Shown: positions 1 to 7,001, counted from the stretch's first letter. The stretch: DNA of 7,028 nt from an uncultured Coprococcus sp. (GCA_900548315.1 URJU01000122.1:1-7028); one strand, 5' to 3'. The notes: a model not told the origin generated them from the sequence alone. A program made the numbers and translations.

Positions 1-45
1 GATTACTACGCGTCTCGTGGGCTCGGAGATGTGTATAAGAGACAG
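1..45 (+). other. Nextera Read-2 (P7 side) adapter with i7 index, non-biological
   Basis: Bases 12-45 match the Nextera transposase Read-2 adapter, ending in the 19-bp Tn5 mosaic end at 27-45. Bases 4-11 read TACTACGC, the reverse complement of the i7 index I recall as N719 (GCGTAGTA). Bases 1-3 (GAT) fit the end of the P7 primer. Native DNA therefore begins at about base 46. The adapter supplies a false GTG start at 31 in frame with the first gene, adding the peptide VYKRQ plus one native codon (D) before the true Met codon. Confidence 0.98.
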
Positions 46-48
46 GAC

Positions 49-2241
49 ATGCAGATATTCAGAAATCTGAAACCATATTGGAAGTCGGTCATTATCATAG
101 CCCTTCTTCTCGTTCTGCAGGCATACTGTGATCTGTCACTTCCGGACTACACCTCAAAGCTCATAGATACCGGTATACAGAACTACGGTATAGAGAACTG
201 TAGCCCAAAACAGATCCCGGAGAAAGCCTACAACGTGATAGACGGATTTATGGATGACGATGAGAAAGCTGTATGGGAGAAATATTATAAAGACGGTTCG
301 GATGGTTATTATTATCTGACAGAAGACGGAGAGGAACACATAGAAGAAGTGGATAGTGCCTGTATGAAGGGGCTTATGATGTATTACTATCCATATCAGA
401 TGGTGAACTCTGATGAGGACAATGCAATTAAGGCAGGACTCGATAAGATGGGAATCACCCTTGACGAGATGCCGGAGGAGATGTGGGCGCAGATCGGTGA
501 ACAGATGAAATCTACGGTTGACGGCATGCTCGACAGCATGGGTGAAGACTATATGGAATCCACAGCCATAGCATGTACAAGGATATGCTACGACAGCTTT
601 GGCTACGATTATAAGGCAGGACAGATGTCATATCTGAAGTGGGCAGCGGTGAAGATGCTTGGGATGTCACTTCTCATGGCTGCAGCTGCGGTTCTCATAG
701 GACTTGTGGCGTCGAGGGTTGCGGCAAGCGTTGCCTGCGGACTCAGAGAGAAGGTGTTCAACAAGGTTATCGCATTTTCGGATGCTGAGATCAACAAGTT
801 CTCAACAGCATCCCTTATAACGAGATCTACAAATGATGTCCAGCAGATACAGATGGTCACTGTTATGATGCTCAGAATGGTTCTATATGCACCGATACTT
901 TCTATTGGAGGCATCGTCAAGGTTGTTGAGAACGGAGCCGGAATGGGATGGGTAATATTCATTGGCATAGCAGCAGTTGTGATTCTCATGGGAACGCTTA
1001 TGGTCATCGCCATGCCAAAGTTTAAAGTTATGCAGACGCTGGTGGACAGAGTAAACCTTGTGTCAAGAGAGATACTTACAGGTATCCCGGTTATCAGGGC
1101 ATTTGGCAGAGAGGAACGCGAGGAAGAGAGATTCGACGAGGCAAATAAAGACCTGACGAAGAACACATTGTTCGTCAACAGAGTCATGACATTTGCAATG
1201 CCTATACTCATGTTCATCATGTATGCAATAAGCATACTTATAGAGTGGGTGGCAGCCCACAAGATCGATGCGGGTGTCCTTCAGGTAGGATCAATGACTG
1301 CATTTATTACATATACAATGCTTATCATTATGTCATTCCTTATGCTCAGCATGATGTCAGTCATGCTCCCTCGTGCCAGCGTGGCAGCAGACAGAATACA
1401 GGAGATCATAGATACGGATGTGACAGTTCAGGACGCAGCCGGGGCAAAGAAACTTGAAACACCAAGGGGTGTCGTAAAGTATGACAATGTCGCATTTGCA
1501 TATCCGGGCGCAGATGAGAATGTACTTGAGAATATCTCATTTAAGGCCAAGCCTGGACAGACTACGGCGATCATAGGAAGTACCGGTTGTGGTAAGAGTA
1601 CACTGGTTCAGCTCCTCCCGAGATTCTATGATGTTACGGAGGGCTCGATAACGATAGACGGACAGGATATAAGAGACCTCACCATGGAGAGCGTGAGACA
1701 GAATATCGGTTTTGTTCCGCAGAAGGGAATCCTGTTCTCAGGAACGATTGCATCAAATATAAGATTCGGTGCGCCGGATGCATCTGATGAAGATGTCAAG
1801 CTTGCGGCTAAGATTGCTCAGGCATCCGACTTTATAGATGAGAAGGAACATGGTTACGACAGTGTGGTTGCCCAGGGCGGCGGAAATGTGTCCGGCGGTC
1901 AGAAACAGCGTCTTGCTATAGCCAGAGCCATAGCGAGAAAGCCGAAGATCCTGATATTTGACGACAGCTTTTCGGCGCTTGATTTCAAGACGGATGTGGC
2001 AGTCAGAAAGGCACTTGGCGAGCATGTAAATGACAGCACGGTATTTATCGTTGCACAGCGTGTAAGCACTATACTCTCAGCAGATCAGATACTTGTGCTT
2101 GACGAGGGTACGATAGTCGGCAAGGGAACTCACAAGGAACTCATGCAGACCTGTGAGGAGTACAGGCAGATAGCCGAGTCACAGCTCTCTCCATCGGAGA
2201 TAGCGGCCAGTCTTGGAACTGACTCAGAAAGGCAGGTGTAG
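49..2241 (+). CDS. Heterodimeric ABC exporter, subunit 1 (degenerate ATP site, large external loop)
   Basis: This is an ABC half-transporter (TMD then NBD, 730 residues from ATG 49) of the TM287/BmrC/LmrC type. It is expected to export drugs, lipids or peptides across the cytoplasmic membrane; the substrate is unknown. Predicted membrane helices lie near residues 13-32, 199-223, 269-292, 301-324, 380-402 and 415-445. Between TM1 and TM2 is an acidic loop (about 36-196) with Cys 51, 105, 176 and 180. The NBD shows Walker A GSTGCGKST (510-518, K516), Q-loop Q558, signature VSGGQ (614-618) and Walker B ILIFDD (634-639). Asp639 replaces the catalytic Glu and Gln670 (AQRVST) replaces the switch His, so this is the weak-site subunit. 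ATG 49 is preferred because MQIFRNLKPYWK resembles family N-termini and the upstream GTG lies in adapter. Only three native bases precede it, so its ribosome site is missing and a slightly longer native N-terminus cannot be excluded. The partner gene follows after 3 bases. Confidence 0.93.
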   Translation: MQIFRNLKPYWKSVIIIALLLVLQAYCDLSLPDYTSKLIDTGIQNYGIENCSPKQIPEKAYNVIDGFMDDDEKAVWEKYYKDGSDGYYYLTEDGEEHIEEVDSACMKGLMMYYYPYQMVNSDEDNAIKAGLDKMGITLDEMPEEMWAQIGEQMKSTVDGMLDSMGEDYMESTAIACTRICYDSFGYDYKAGQMSYLKWAAVKMLGMSLLMAAAAVLIGLVASRVAASVACGLREKVFNKVIAFSDAEINKFSTASLITRSTNDVQQIQMVTVMMLRMVLYAPILSIGGIVKVVENGAGMGWVIFIGIAAVVILMGTLMVIAMPKFKVMQTLVDRVNLVSREILTGIPVIRAFGREEREEERFDEANKDLTKNTLFVNRVMTFAMPILMFIMYAISILIEWVAAHKIDAGVLQVGSMTAFITYTMLIIMSFLMLSMMSVMLPRASVAADRIQEIIDTDVTVQDAAGAKKLETPRGVVKYDNVAFAYPGADENVLENISFKAKPGQTTAIIGSTGCGKSTLVQLLPRFYDVTEGSITIDGQDIRDLTMESVRQNIGFVPQKGILFSGTIASNIRFGAPDASDEDVKLAAKIAQASDFIDEKEHGYDSVVAQGGGNVSGGQKQRLAIARAIARKPKILIFDDSFSALDFKTDVAVRKALGEHVNDSTVFIVAQRVSTILSADQILVLDEGTIVGKGTHKELMQTCEEYRQIAESQLSPSEIAASLGTDSERQV

Positions 2242-2244
2242 GAC

Positions 2245-4089
2245 ATGGCAGAACAGAATCAGACAAATAATCAGAGAAGTTTCAGAGGTCCTAGAAGAGG
2301 CCACGGTCCTATGATGGGCGGCGAGAAAGCCAAGGACTTCAAGGGAACGATAGGAAAATTATTCAGATACATAGGCAAATATAAGGCAGCGGTTTTTGTC
2401 GTTGCCATATTTGCAATTGGAAGTACGATATTCAATGTAATATGTCCGAAAGTACTCGGCAAGGCGACAACAGCCCTGTCAGAGGGGATTATGAACAAGA
2501 TAACAGGCAACGGTGGAATAGATTTCACGTATATCGGTAAGATATTGCTGTTCTGTCTCGGTTTGTATGTGCTAAGTGTGGCATTTAGTTTTGTTCAGGG
2601 ATTCATCATGACCGGTATCACCCAGAAAGTATGCTACAGGATGAGACGTGAGGTGTCCGAGAAGATCAACAGGATGCCGATGAGCTACTTTGAGAGCAGA
2701 ACCTATGGTGAGGTACTTTCAAGGATCACAAATGATATAGACACCATGGGAAATGGTCTGAACCAGAGTATAACACAGCTCATCACATCGGTTAGTACGG
2801 TCATCGGTGTAATAGTAATGATGCTCACGATCAGTCCGCTTATGACCCTTATATCAGTGCTGATACTTCCGATAAGTATCATGCTCATGATGTTTGTCAT
2901 CAAGAAATCCCAGAGATTCTTCAAGCAGCAGCAGGAATACGTGGGACACATAAATGGCCAGGTTGAAGAGGTATATGGCGGACATAATGTCATAAAGGCG
3001 TTCAATAAGGAAAACGACGTTAGAAGAGAGTTCCATGAGACAAATGAGACTCTGTACAAGTCAGCATGGAAGTCACAGTTCTTCTCAGGATTGATGCAGC
3101 CTATCATGATGTTTGTCGGCAATCTGGGTTATGTGGCAGTTGCCATATCAGGTGCGGCTCTGGCGATCAGAGGAACTATCCAGATCGGTGATATCCAGGC
3201 ATTTATACAGTATGTAAAGAACCTCACACAGCCTGTTCAGCAGGTTGCTCAGGTCACAAATATGATGCAGCAGATGGCAGCCGCCGCTGAGCGAGTATTT
3301 GAACTTCTTGAAGAGAAAGAAGAGGAGCAGATAGTAGAGAATCCTGTATCCACAGAGGGAATCAAGGGTGAAGTAACATTTGAGCATGTAAAGTTCGGAT
3401 ATAACCCGGATCAGATCATCATCAAGGATTTCTCAGCCCATGTAAAACCGGGACAGCAGGTAGCCATAGTCGGACCTACCGGAGCGGGCAAGACCACCAT
3501 GGTCAAGCTGCTCATGAGATTCTACGACGTGAATGGCGGTGCTATACTTCTGGATGGACACAATATAAAGGATTTCAACAGACGTGAGCTCAGGGATGTA
3601 TTTGGCATGGTGCTTCAGGATACATGGCTGTTCAAGGGCACTATCATGGAGAATATCAGATACGGAAGACTGGATGCCACGGATGAGGAAGTCATCGCAG
3701 CGGCAAAGGCAGCCCATGCACACAGATTTATCTCGGCACTTCCGGGTGGATACAACATGGAGCTTAATGAGGAAATAACAAATATCTCCCAGGGACAAAA
3801 GCAGCTCTTAACTATCGCAAGAGCCATTCTTGCGGACAATCCGGTCCTGATCCTCGATGAGGCTACATCGTCAGTCGATACGAGAACAGAACACAGGATT
3901 CAGAGAGCTATGGACAATCTGATGAAGGGCAGGACAAGCTTTGTCATAGCCCACAGACTGTCAACTATCAAGAATGCAGACATCATTCTTGTTATGAAGG
4001 ACGGTGACATCATAGAACAGGGAAACCATGATGAGCTTATGGCGCAGAATGGATTCTATGCGGATCTGTATAACTCGCAGTGGAGTTAA
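2245..4089 (+). CDS. Heterodimeric ABC exporter, subunit 2 (catalytic ATP site)
   Basis: A 614-residue ABC half-transporter of the TM288/BmrD/LmrD type and partner of the preceding subunit. A basic, Gly-rich cytosolic leader (about 1-30, with RGPRRGHGPMMGG) precedes six predicted helices near residues 47-68, 97-125, 177-197, 198-220, 280-310 and 316-345. The NBD shows Walker A GPTGAGKTT (410-418, K416), Q-loop Q458, signature ISQGQ (514-518), Walker B VLILDE (534-539) with catalytic Glu539, the SSVD D-loop, and switch His570 in IAHRLST. The signature deviates (Gln516 for the first Gly of SGG) while Glu and His are intact. This is the mirror image of subunit 1, so the competent site pairs this Walker A/B with the VSGGQ of subunit 1. 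The ATG lies three bases after the upstream stop. AGGTG at 2234-2238, inside the end of the upstream gene, is a fair Shine-Dalgarno site at 6-nt spacing, so the two are co-transcribed and probably translationally coupled. Confidence 0.95.
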   Translation: MAEQNQTNNQRSFRGPRRGHGPMMGGEKAKDFKGTIGKLFRYIGKYKAAVFVVAIFAIGSTIFNVICPKVLGKATTALSEGIMNKITGNGGIDFTYIGKILLFCLGLYVLSVAFSFVQGFIMTGITQKVCYRMRREVSEKINRMPMSYFESRTYGEVLSRITNDIDTMGNGLNQSITQLITSVSTVIGVIVMMLTISPLMTLISVLILPISIMLMMFVIKKSQRFFKQQQEYVGHINGQVEEVYGGHNVIKAFNKENDVRREFHETNETLYKSAWKSQFFSGLMQPIMMFVGNLGYVAVAISGAALAIRGTIQIGDIQAFIQYVKNLTQPVQQVAQVTNMMQQMAAAAERVFELLEEKEEEQIVENPVSTEGIKGEVTFEHVKFGYNPDQIIIKDFSAHVKPGQQVAIVGPTGAGKTTMVKLLMRFYDVNGGAILLDGHNIKDFNRRELRDVFGMVLQDTWLFKGTIMENIRYGRLDATDEEVIAAAKAAHAHRFISALPGGYNMELNEEITNISQGQKQLLTIARAILADNPVLILDEATSSVDTRTEHRIQRAMDNLMKGRTSFVIAHRLSTIKNADIILVMKDGDIIEQGNHDELMAQNGFYADLYNSQWS

Positions 4090-4112
4090 AGAATATTGAA
4101 TAATAGGGTATG

Positions 4113-4194
4113 AAAGCCTGTATAAGCCTATATGAAATCATATTTGACGATTGTTATTGTGGATGATTTCACATAGGGATTATGCAGGCTTTTT
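4113..4194 (+). terminator. Long-stem rho-independent terminator after the ABC operon
   Basis: The arms 4113-4141 and 4163-4192 pair almost completely over about 29 bp, with one G-U pair, one A-C mismatch and one small bulge. They enclose a loop of about 21 nt. The right arm runs into five T (4190-4194) after GCAGGC. It begins 23 nt after the stop of subunit 2, as expected for the end of the exporter operon. The stem is much longer than a usual intrinsic terminator. No gene lies on the minus strand here, and only three A precede the left arm, so strong reverse termination is unlikely. Confidence 0.8.
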
Positions 4195-4255
4195 GTTATA
4201 GATTTGGCGATTTATAGAATTTTAAGCATTGATAGTGGAGTACTCTTATCATATT

Positions 4256-4274
4256 CCATAGTTTAAAGCTATGG
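4256..4274. promoter_or_regulatory. MET-box-like palindrome, candidate LysR-family operator
   Basis: CCATAG (4256-4261), seven bases TTTAAAG, then CTATGG (4269-4274) form a perfect 6-bp inverted repeat. The core 4257-4273 agrees at all but three defined positions with the streptococcal MET-box as I recall it, TATAGTTTnAAACTATA, bound by the LysR-type regulator MtaR. It also has the general LysR T-N11-A form. Its centre is about 66 bp upstream of the predicted transcription start of the methionine-synthase-like gene, the usual position for a LysR activator site. The palindrome is seen directly; the regulator and its function are inferred. Confidence 0.5.
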
Positions 4275-4295
4275 CAAGCTTCAAAATAATAGTAT

Positions 4296-4324
4296 TTTCC
4301 ATGGACAGTCTATCCTGCTAGAAT
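4296..4324 (+). promoter_or_regulatory. Predicted sigma-A promoter with extended -10
   Basis: TTTCCA at 4296-4301 (four of six matches to TTGACA) is followed after 17 bp by TAGAAT at 4319-4324 (five of six to TATAAT). A TGC immediately before the -10 supplies the extended TGn element, which would offset the weak -35. Transcription would begin near 4331, leaving a leader of about 40 nt. This is a prediction by eye. Confidence 0.5.
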
Positions 4325-4371
4325 ATCCTCAAGTTAAGAAAACGAGAAAACACTACGGAGGATAAAGACAT

Positions 4372-5487
4372 ATGAGCAAATTACAGACACCTTTCAGATA
4401 CGATTTTGTAGGAAGCTTTCTGAGACCACAGGCACTCAAGGATGCGAAGGCAGCATACAGGGACGGAAAGATCACCAAGGAGGAGTTCGACAAAGTTGTC
4501 AATGAGGAGATTACCAAGGTTGTTGCAAAACAGAAGGAACTTGGATTCCATGCGATCACAGATGGCGAGTTCAGAAGAACATTCTGGCATCTTGACTTCA
4601 TGTGGGGATTTGAGGGCGTTGCCCATGAGAACACTGGAAATGGTGTAAAATTCGATGCAGAGCTTGCGGTTCTTGACGACACTTATCTTGTAGGCAAGAT
4701 AAAGGCAAAGACGCACCCATTTGTTGAATATTTTAAGTTCCTAAAGCAGTTCGAGGATGAGAATACAGTTGCAAAGTATACGATACCAGCTCCTGCACAG
4801 ACATTCCAGCAGATGATAGTACCTGACAATATTGCAAACACAAGGAAGTTCTATCCTACAAATGAGGAGCTTATCCAGGATATCGGAAAGGCTTATCAGG
4901 ATGTTATTAAGCAGTTCTATGATGCTGGATGCCGAAACCTGCAGCTTGATGATTGTACATGGGGAGCCATAGTGGGGGATGCAGCAAAGCAGAGATATAG
5001 GTCGCTTGGAATATCACTTGAGGATGTCAAAAAGGAGCTGCTTGCAGTGAACAATCTTGCCCTTGAAGGAAAGCCGGAGGATATGGTCATCACTTCACAT
5101 ATCTGCAGAGGAAATTACCACTCAACATTCTTCACAAGCGGTCCTTATGACACAGTTGCAGATTATGTATTTGCAAATGAGAATGTAGATGCGCTGTTCC
5201 TTGAGTATGACGATGAGAGATCGGGCGGATTTGCACCTCTTGCAAAGGTTTCAGAGAACAAGAAGGTCGTGCTCGGACTTATCACAACAAAATCTCCGGT
5301 TCTTGAGGATAAGGAGAAGGTCATTGCAAGGATCTATGAGGCTGCAAAGTATGTACCACTTGACAGATTATGCCTGAGCCCTCAGTGTGGATTTGCATCG
5401 TGTGAGATCGGAAACAAGCTGACAGAGGATGAGCAGTGGGCAAAGCTCAAGCTCGTTAAGGAGATAGCAGAGGAAGTCTGGTCATAA
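4372..5487 (+). CDS. MetE C-terminal-domain-like methyltransferase (YxjG/YxjH-type)
   Basis: This 371-residue cytosolic protein matches the C-terminal catalytic barrel of cobalamin-independent methionine synthase (UROD/MetE-like superfamily, COG0620). It lacks the N-terminal barrel of full MetE (about 750 residues), like the B. subtilis YxjG/YxjH proteins. The inferred role is methyl transfer to homocysteine to form methionine; the methyl donor cannot be told from sequence. Candidate zinc ligands corresponding to MetE His-Cys-Glu-Cys are H243 and C245 (SHICRGN), E278 (LEYDDE) and C339 (SPQCGFAS). FVGSFLRP (12-19), DGEFRR (64-69) and LQLDD (190-194, D193) correspond to homocysteine-side motifs. 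The start is supported by GGAGG at 4357-4361, 10 nt before the ATG. The gene stands alone, with its own promoter and terminator and a MET-box-like palindrome upstream. Annotation as full-length metE would be wrong. Confidence 0.9.
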   Translation: MSKLQTPFRYDFVGSFLRPQALKDAKAAYRDGKITKEEFDKVVNEEITKVVAKQKELGFHAITDGEFRRTFWHLDFMWGFEGVAHENTGNGVKFDAELAVLDDTYLVGKIKAKTHPFVEYFKFLKQFEDENTVAKYTIPAPAQTFQQMIVPDNIANTRKFYPTNEELIQDIGKAYQDVIKQFYDAGCRNLQLDDCTWGAIVGDAAKQRYRSLGISLEDVKKELLAVNNLALEGKPEDMVITSHICRGNYHSTFFTSGPYDTVADYVFANENVDALFLEYDDERSGGFAPLAKVSENKKVVLGLITTKSPVLEDKEKVIARIYEAAKYVPLDRLCLSPQCGFASCEIGNKLTEDEQWAKLKLVKEIAEEVWS

Positions 5488-5512
5488 AATAGAATATTAT
5501 AGAAGTGAAGTG

Positions 5513-5550
5513 GCGGCGAACAGAAGCAAGAATCTGTTCGCCGCTTTTTT
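5513..5550 (+). terminator. Rho-independent terminator of the MetE-like gene
   Basis: GCGGCGAACAG (5513-5523) pairs perfectly with CTGTTCGCCGC (5534-5544) around a 10-nt loop. Six T follow at 5545-5550. It lies 25 nt after the stop codon and is a textbook intrinsic terminator. Confidence 0.96.
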
Positions 5551-5574
5551 GAGTTATGAAATCTGTTATATACA

Positions 5575-5817
5575 AGCCTGATCGGAACCATGTTTGTCAG
5601 GGCGCTCAATGCAATTGCGCCGATACTGGTGTTTGCCCTTGTCATCAGCTCAATTGCAAATGTAGGAAAGGGAAATGGCCAGCAGTTCCGTATGGTGACG
5701 ATCATGTATATACTCGGCACGCTATGCACAGCGGTGGTGGCGGTGATCGTAGATCCGCTCCTTGCGACTATCGTTTTAAGGAGAAATGCATATCCACTTG
5801 TGTGTAGATGCCTCAGA
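5575..5817 (+). pseudogene. sstT: Remnant of serine/threonine:Na+ symporter gene sstT with internal deletion
   Basis: The frame through 5575-5817 encodes two separate pieces of SstT (sodium:dicarboxylate symporter family, about 410 residues when intact). The first piece (LIGTMFVRALNAIAPILVFA to about AVVAVI) corresponds to roughly residues 45-100 of E. coli SstT, the TM2-TM3 region. The second (DPLLATIVLRRNAYPLVCRC, then LR) corresponds to the NPLL..RRNPFPLVLLCLR region near residue 270. The join, about 5743-5754, keeps the frame but loses around 170 residues. After CLR the conserved ESG.YAFFTRSSAANIP stretch is absent and the frame ends at 5856. An in-frame TGA lies at 5557, homology starts before the only nearby ATG (5590), and no ribosome site is evident. 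The fragment begins just after a terminator, so it is very probably untranscribed and dead. The homology is from memory of the family, not a search. Confidence 0.75.
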
Positions 5818-5864
5818 ATATGTTGGTTTTTCTGCAATAGGAAAACAATAATTTAGAGAAATCC

Positions 5865-6095
5865 TTATATTCCCCGTATCCCTGATTCCACAATTCCATT
5901 TGAATCTTTAGAGATTCCCCCAAGAACATGCGGAATTACCAACATATCCGTTCCGCATTTAGGACATGCCGCAATTCCCATCAGTTCGCTGGTGCTTTCC
6001 AGACGATATTCAGACTGATATTCTATACCATCTTTCTGCCACATAAAAATGTGTCCGCATTTGAAACACTTAACTTCCCTGAATGTATTTCCCAT
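5865..6095 (-). CDS. Small double-CxxC zinc-ribbon protein, function unknown
   Basis: A 76-residue protein with two CxxC knuckles, CFKCG (about 10-14) and CPKCG (about 44-48), about 30 residues apart. This is the pattern of a zinc ribbon binding one zinc ion. It has no signal peptide or membrane helix, so it is presumably cytosolic. The tail after the second knuckle (about 49-76) is Gly/Ser/Ile-rich and unrecognised. The minus-strand start has AGAGG at 6112-6108, 12 nt before the ATG, slightly long but acceptable. I do not recognise the family. It lies 125 bp downstream of the amidohydrolase on the same strand and stops beside the sstT remnant. The cysteine pairs and ribosome site argue for a real gene, but its small size keeps confidence moderate. 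Confidence 0.65.
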   Translation of the reverse strand: MGNTFREVKCFKCGHIFMWQKDGIEYQSEYRLESTSELMGIAACPKCGTDMLVIPHVLGGISKDSNGIVESGIRGI

Positions 6096-6129
6096 AATAA
6101 ATAATAACCTCTGTTGCAGTTTAGTCGTA

Positions 6130-6158
6130 TTTTTAGTTTAACTCATCGCTATTAACAA
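6130..6158 (-). promoter_or_regulatory. Possible promoter for the zinc-ribbon gene
   Basis: On the minus strand TTGTTA (6158-6153) and TAAAAA (6135-6130) are separated by 17 bp, each matching four of six consensus bases. Transcription would start near 6123, just ahead of the ribosome site at 6112-6108. In AT-rich DNA such a match is weak evidence. The rest of 6096-6220 shows no convincing terminator or other element. Confidence 0.25.
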
Positions 6159-6220
6159 TGAAAGAAACTACGGGTTTATCTTCATTAAATGCAATATTAA
6201 ACACAAACAGTATTCATTAT

Positions 6221-7001
6221 TTATAGAAACTTATCAAGCTCTGCATCCACATTCTTCCTCTTCTTGATCTTTGGGTGGTTGATGATGTTTCCCTTGGTGA
6301 TGACCATCTCAAGATTCCTGAGAACGCGCAGATCGTCAAGAGGATTTCTTGCGGTGACTATCATGTCTGCATATTTGCCCTTCTCGATGGATCCGGTGAG
6401 CTGTCCGATCCCGGCAAGCTCCGCACTCCGCTTTGTCGCGGTGTACAGTGCAAATGAGTTGGATACCCCGACGTATTTGTGGAAGTAGTACAGCTCACGC
6501 CAAAAGTCGTATTGTGTGATCCATGGACAGCCGACGTCATTTCCCAGCACAACAGGGATGTCATTTGCCAGGGCTGCCTTTGAACAGTCAATGATTCCCT
6601 CAAATACGACATTTCCATTGTACTGCTCGACCTCAGTCGCATTCGTGAGGGCGCGGTCAAACAGGGCATATGGAAGAACCGGAGAGATAGTGGTGCAGAG
6701 AAATGCCCCGCGTTCCTTGAAAAGTCTGATCATGTCATCGTCCATTTTAGCGCCGTGTTCGATGGAATCAACTCCGTTTTCCAGAGCAACGTGGACACCT
6801 TCGGGTGATTCGACGTGGGCGGACACCATGTAGCCGTCTGCATGAGCCTTGTCGCAGACGGCACGCACCATATCGGGTGACATTTTCAGTTCTCCCGGGA
6901 CGCCCTTTTCCTTTGCATCAAGCACTCCACCGGTGATCATGAGCTTGATGATATCAACCTTTTCCTTCTCACATTTGTCCAAGTGGGCAAGTGCCTCATC
7001 T
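6221..7001 (-). CDS. Metal-dependent amidohydrolase, C-terminal part (5' end cut by window)
   Basis: The C-terminal 259 residues of an amidohydrolase-superfamily enzyme (imidazolonepropionase/Xaa-Pro dipeptidase-like group, usually about 400-430 residues). Missing are the start and the N-terminal HxH metal motif. Numbering from the first whole native codon (7000-6998), visible features are IKLMITGG with K19 as candidate carboxylated bridging lysine, H62 in VSAHVES and H82 in SIEHG as metal ligands, and D155 in GNDVG as the catalytic Asp of the last barrel strand. The C-terminal block GSIEKGKYADMIV is the returning small beta domain typical of the superfamily. The enzyme would hydrolyse an amide or related C-N bond in the cytosol; the substrate cannot be told. 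The residues MCIRDR preceding this frame at the window edge are adapter-derived and must be removed. Confidence 0.92.

Noticed and set aside
31..48. GTG start at 31 extending the first ABC subunit by six residues
   Set aside because: Bases 31-45 are Nextera adapter and only 46-48 are native, so the extension is artificial.
609..1262. 217-codon minus-strand open frame opposite the first ABC subunit
   Set aside because: It is antisense to conserved membrane helices, shows no recognisable domain, and is explained as a shadow of the coding strand.
4196..4221. Short direct repeat TTATAGATTT / TTATAGAATT
   Set aside because: It is ten bases with a mismatch in AT-rich intergenic DNA and is expected by chance; no flanking structure supports a mobile element or operator.
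4240..4371. Possible S-box (SAM) riboswitch in the leader of the MetE-like gene, hinted at by CTCTTATC near 4243
   Set aside because: The following GAGGGA, GCAACC and terminator/antiterminator elements of an S-box are absent. The match lies upstream of the predicted promoter, so it would not be transcribed from it.
5556..5807. Cys-rich 83-codon plus-strand frame (MKSVIYKPDRNH...)
   Set aside because: It is the +1 shadow of the SstT-like frame. The recognisable homology is in the other frame, and the Cys and His are frame-shift by-products.
5382..5837. 151-codon minus-strand open frame over the terminator and sstT remnant
   Set aside because: It overlaps the end of the MetE-like gene and the terminator, and its sequence is the reverse of recognised SstT codons; it has no domain of its own.
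6096..6220. Terminator between the amidohydrolase and zinc-ribbon genes
   Set aside because: Only a weak AAAC/GTTT hairpin near 6165-6180 without a U-tract is visible, not enough to call.
6516..6833. 105-codon plus-strand open frame within the amidohydrolase
   Set aside because: It is antisense to conserved catalytic motifs (SIEHG, VSAHVES) and has no domain or ribosome site support.
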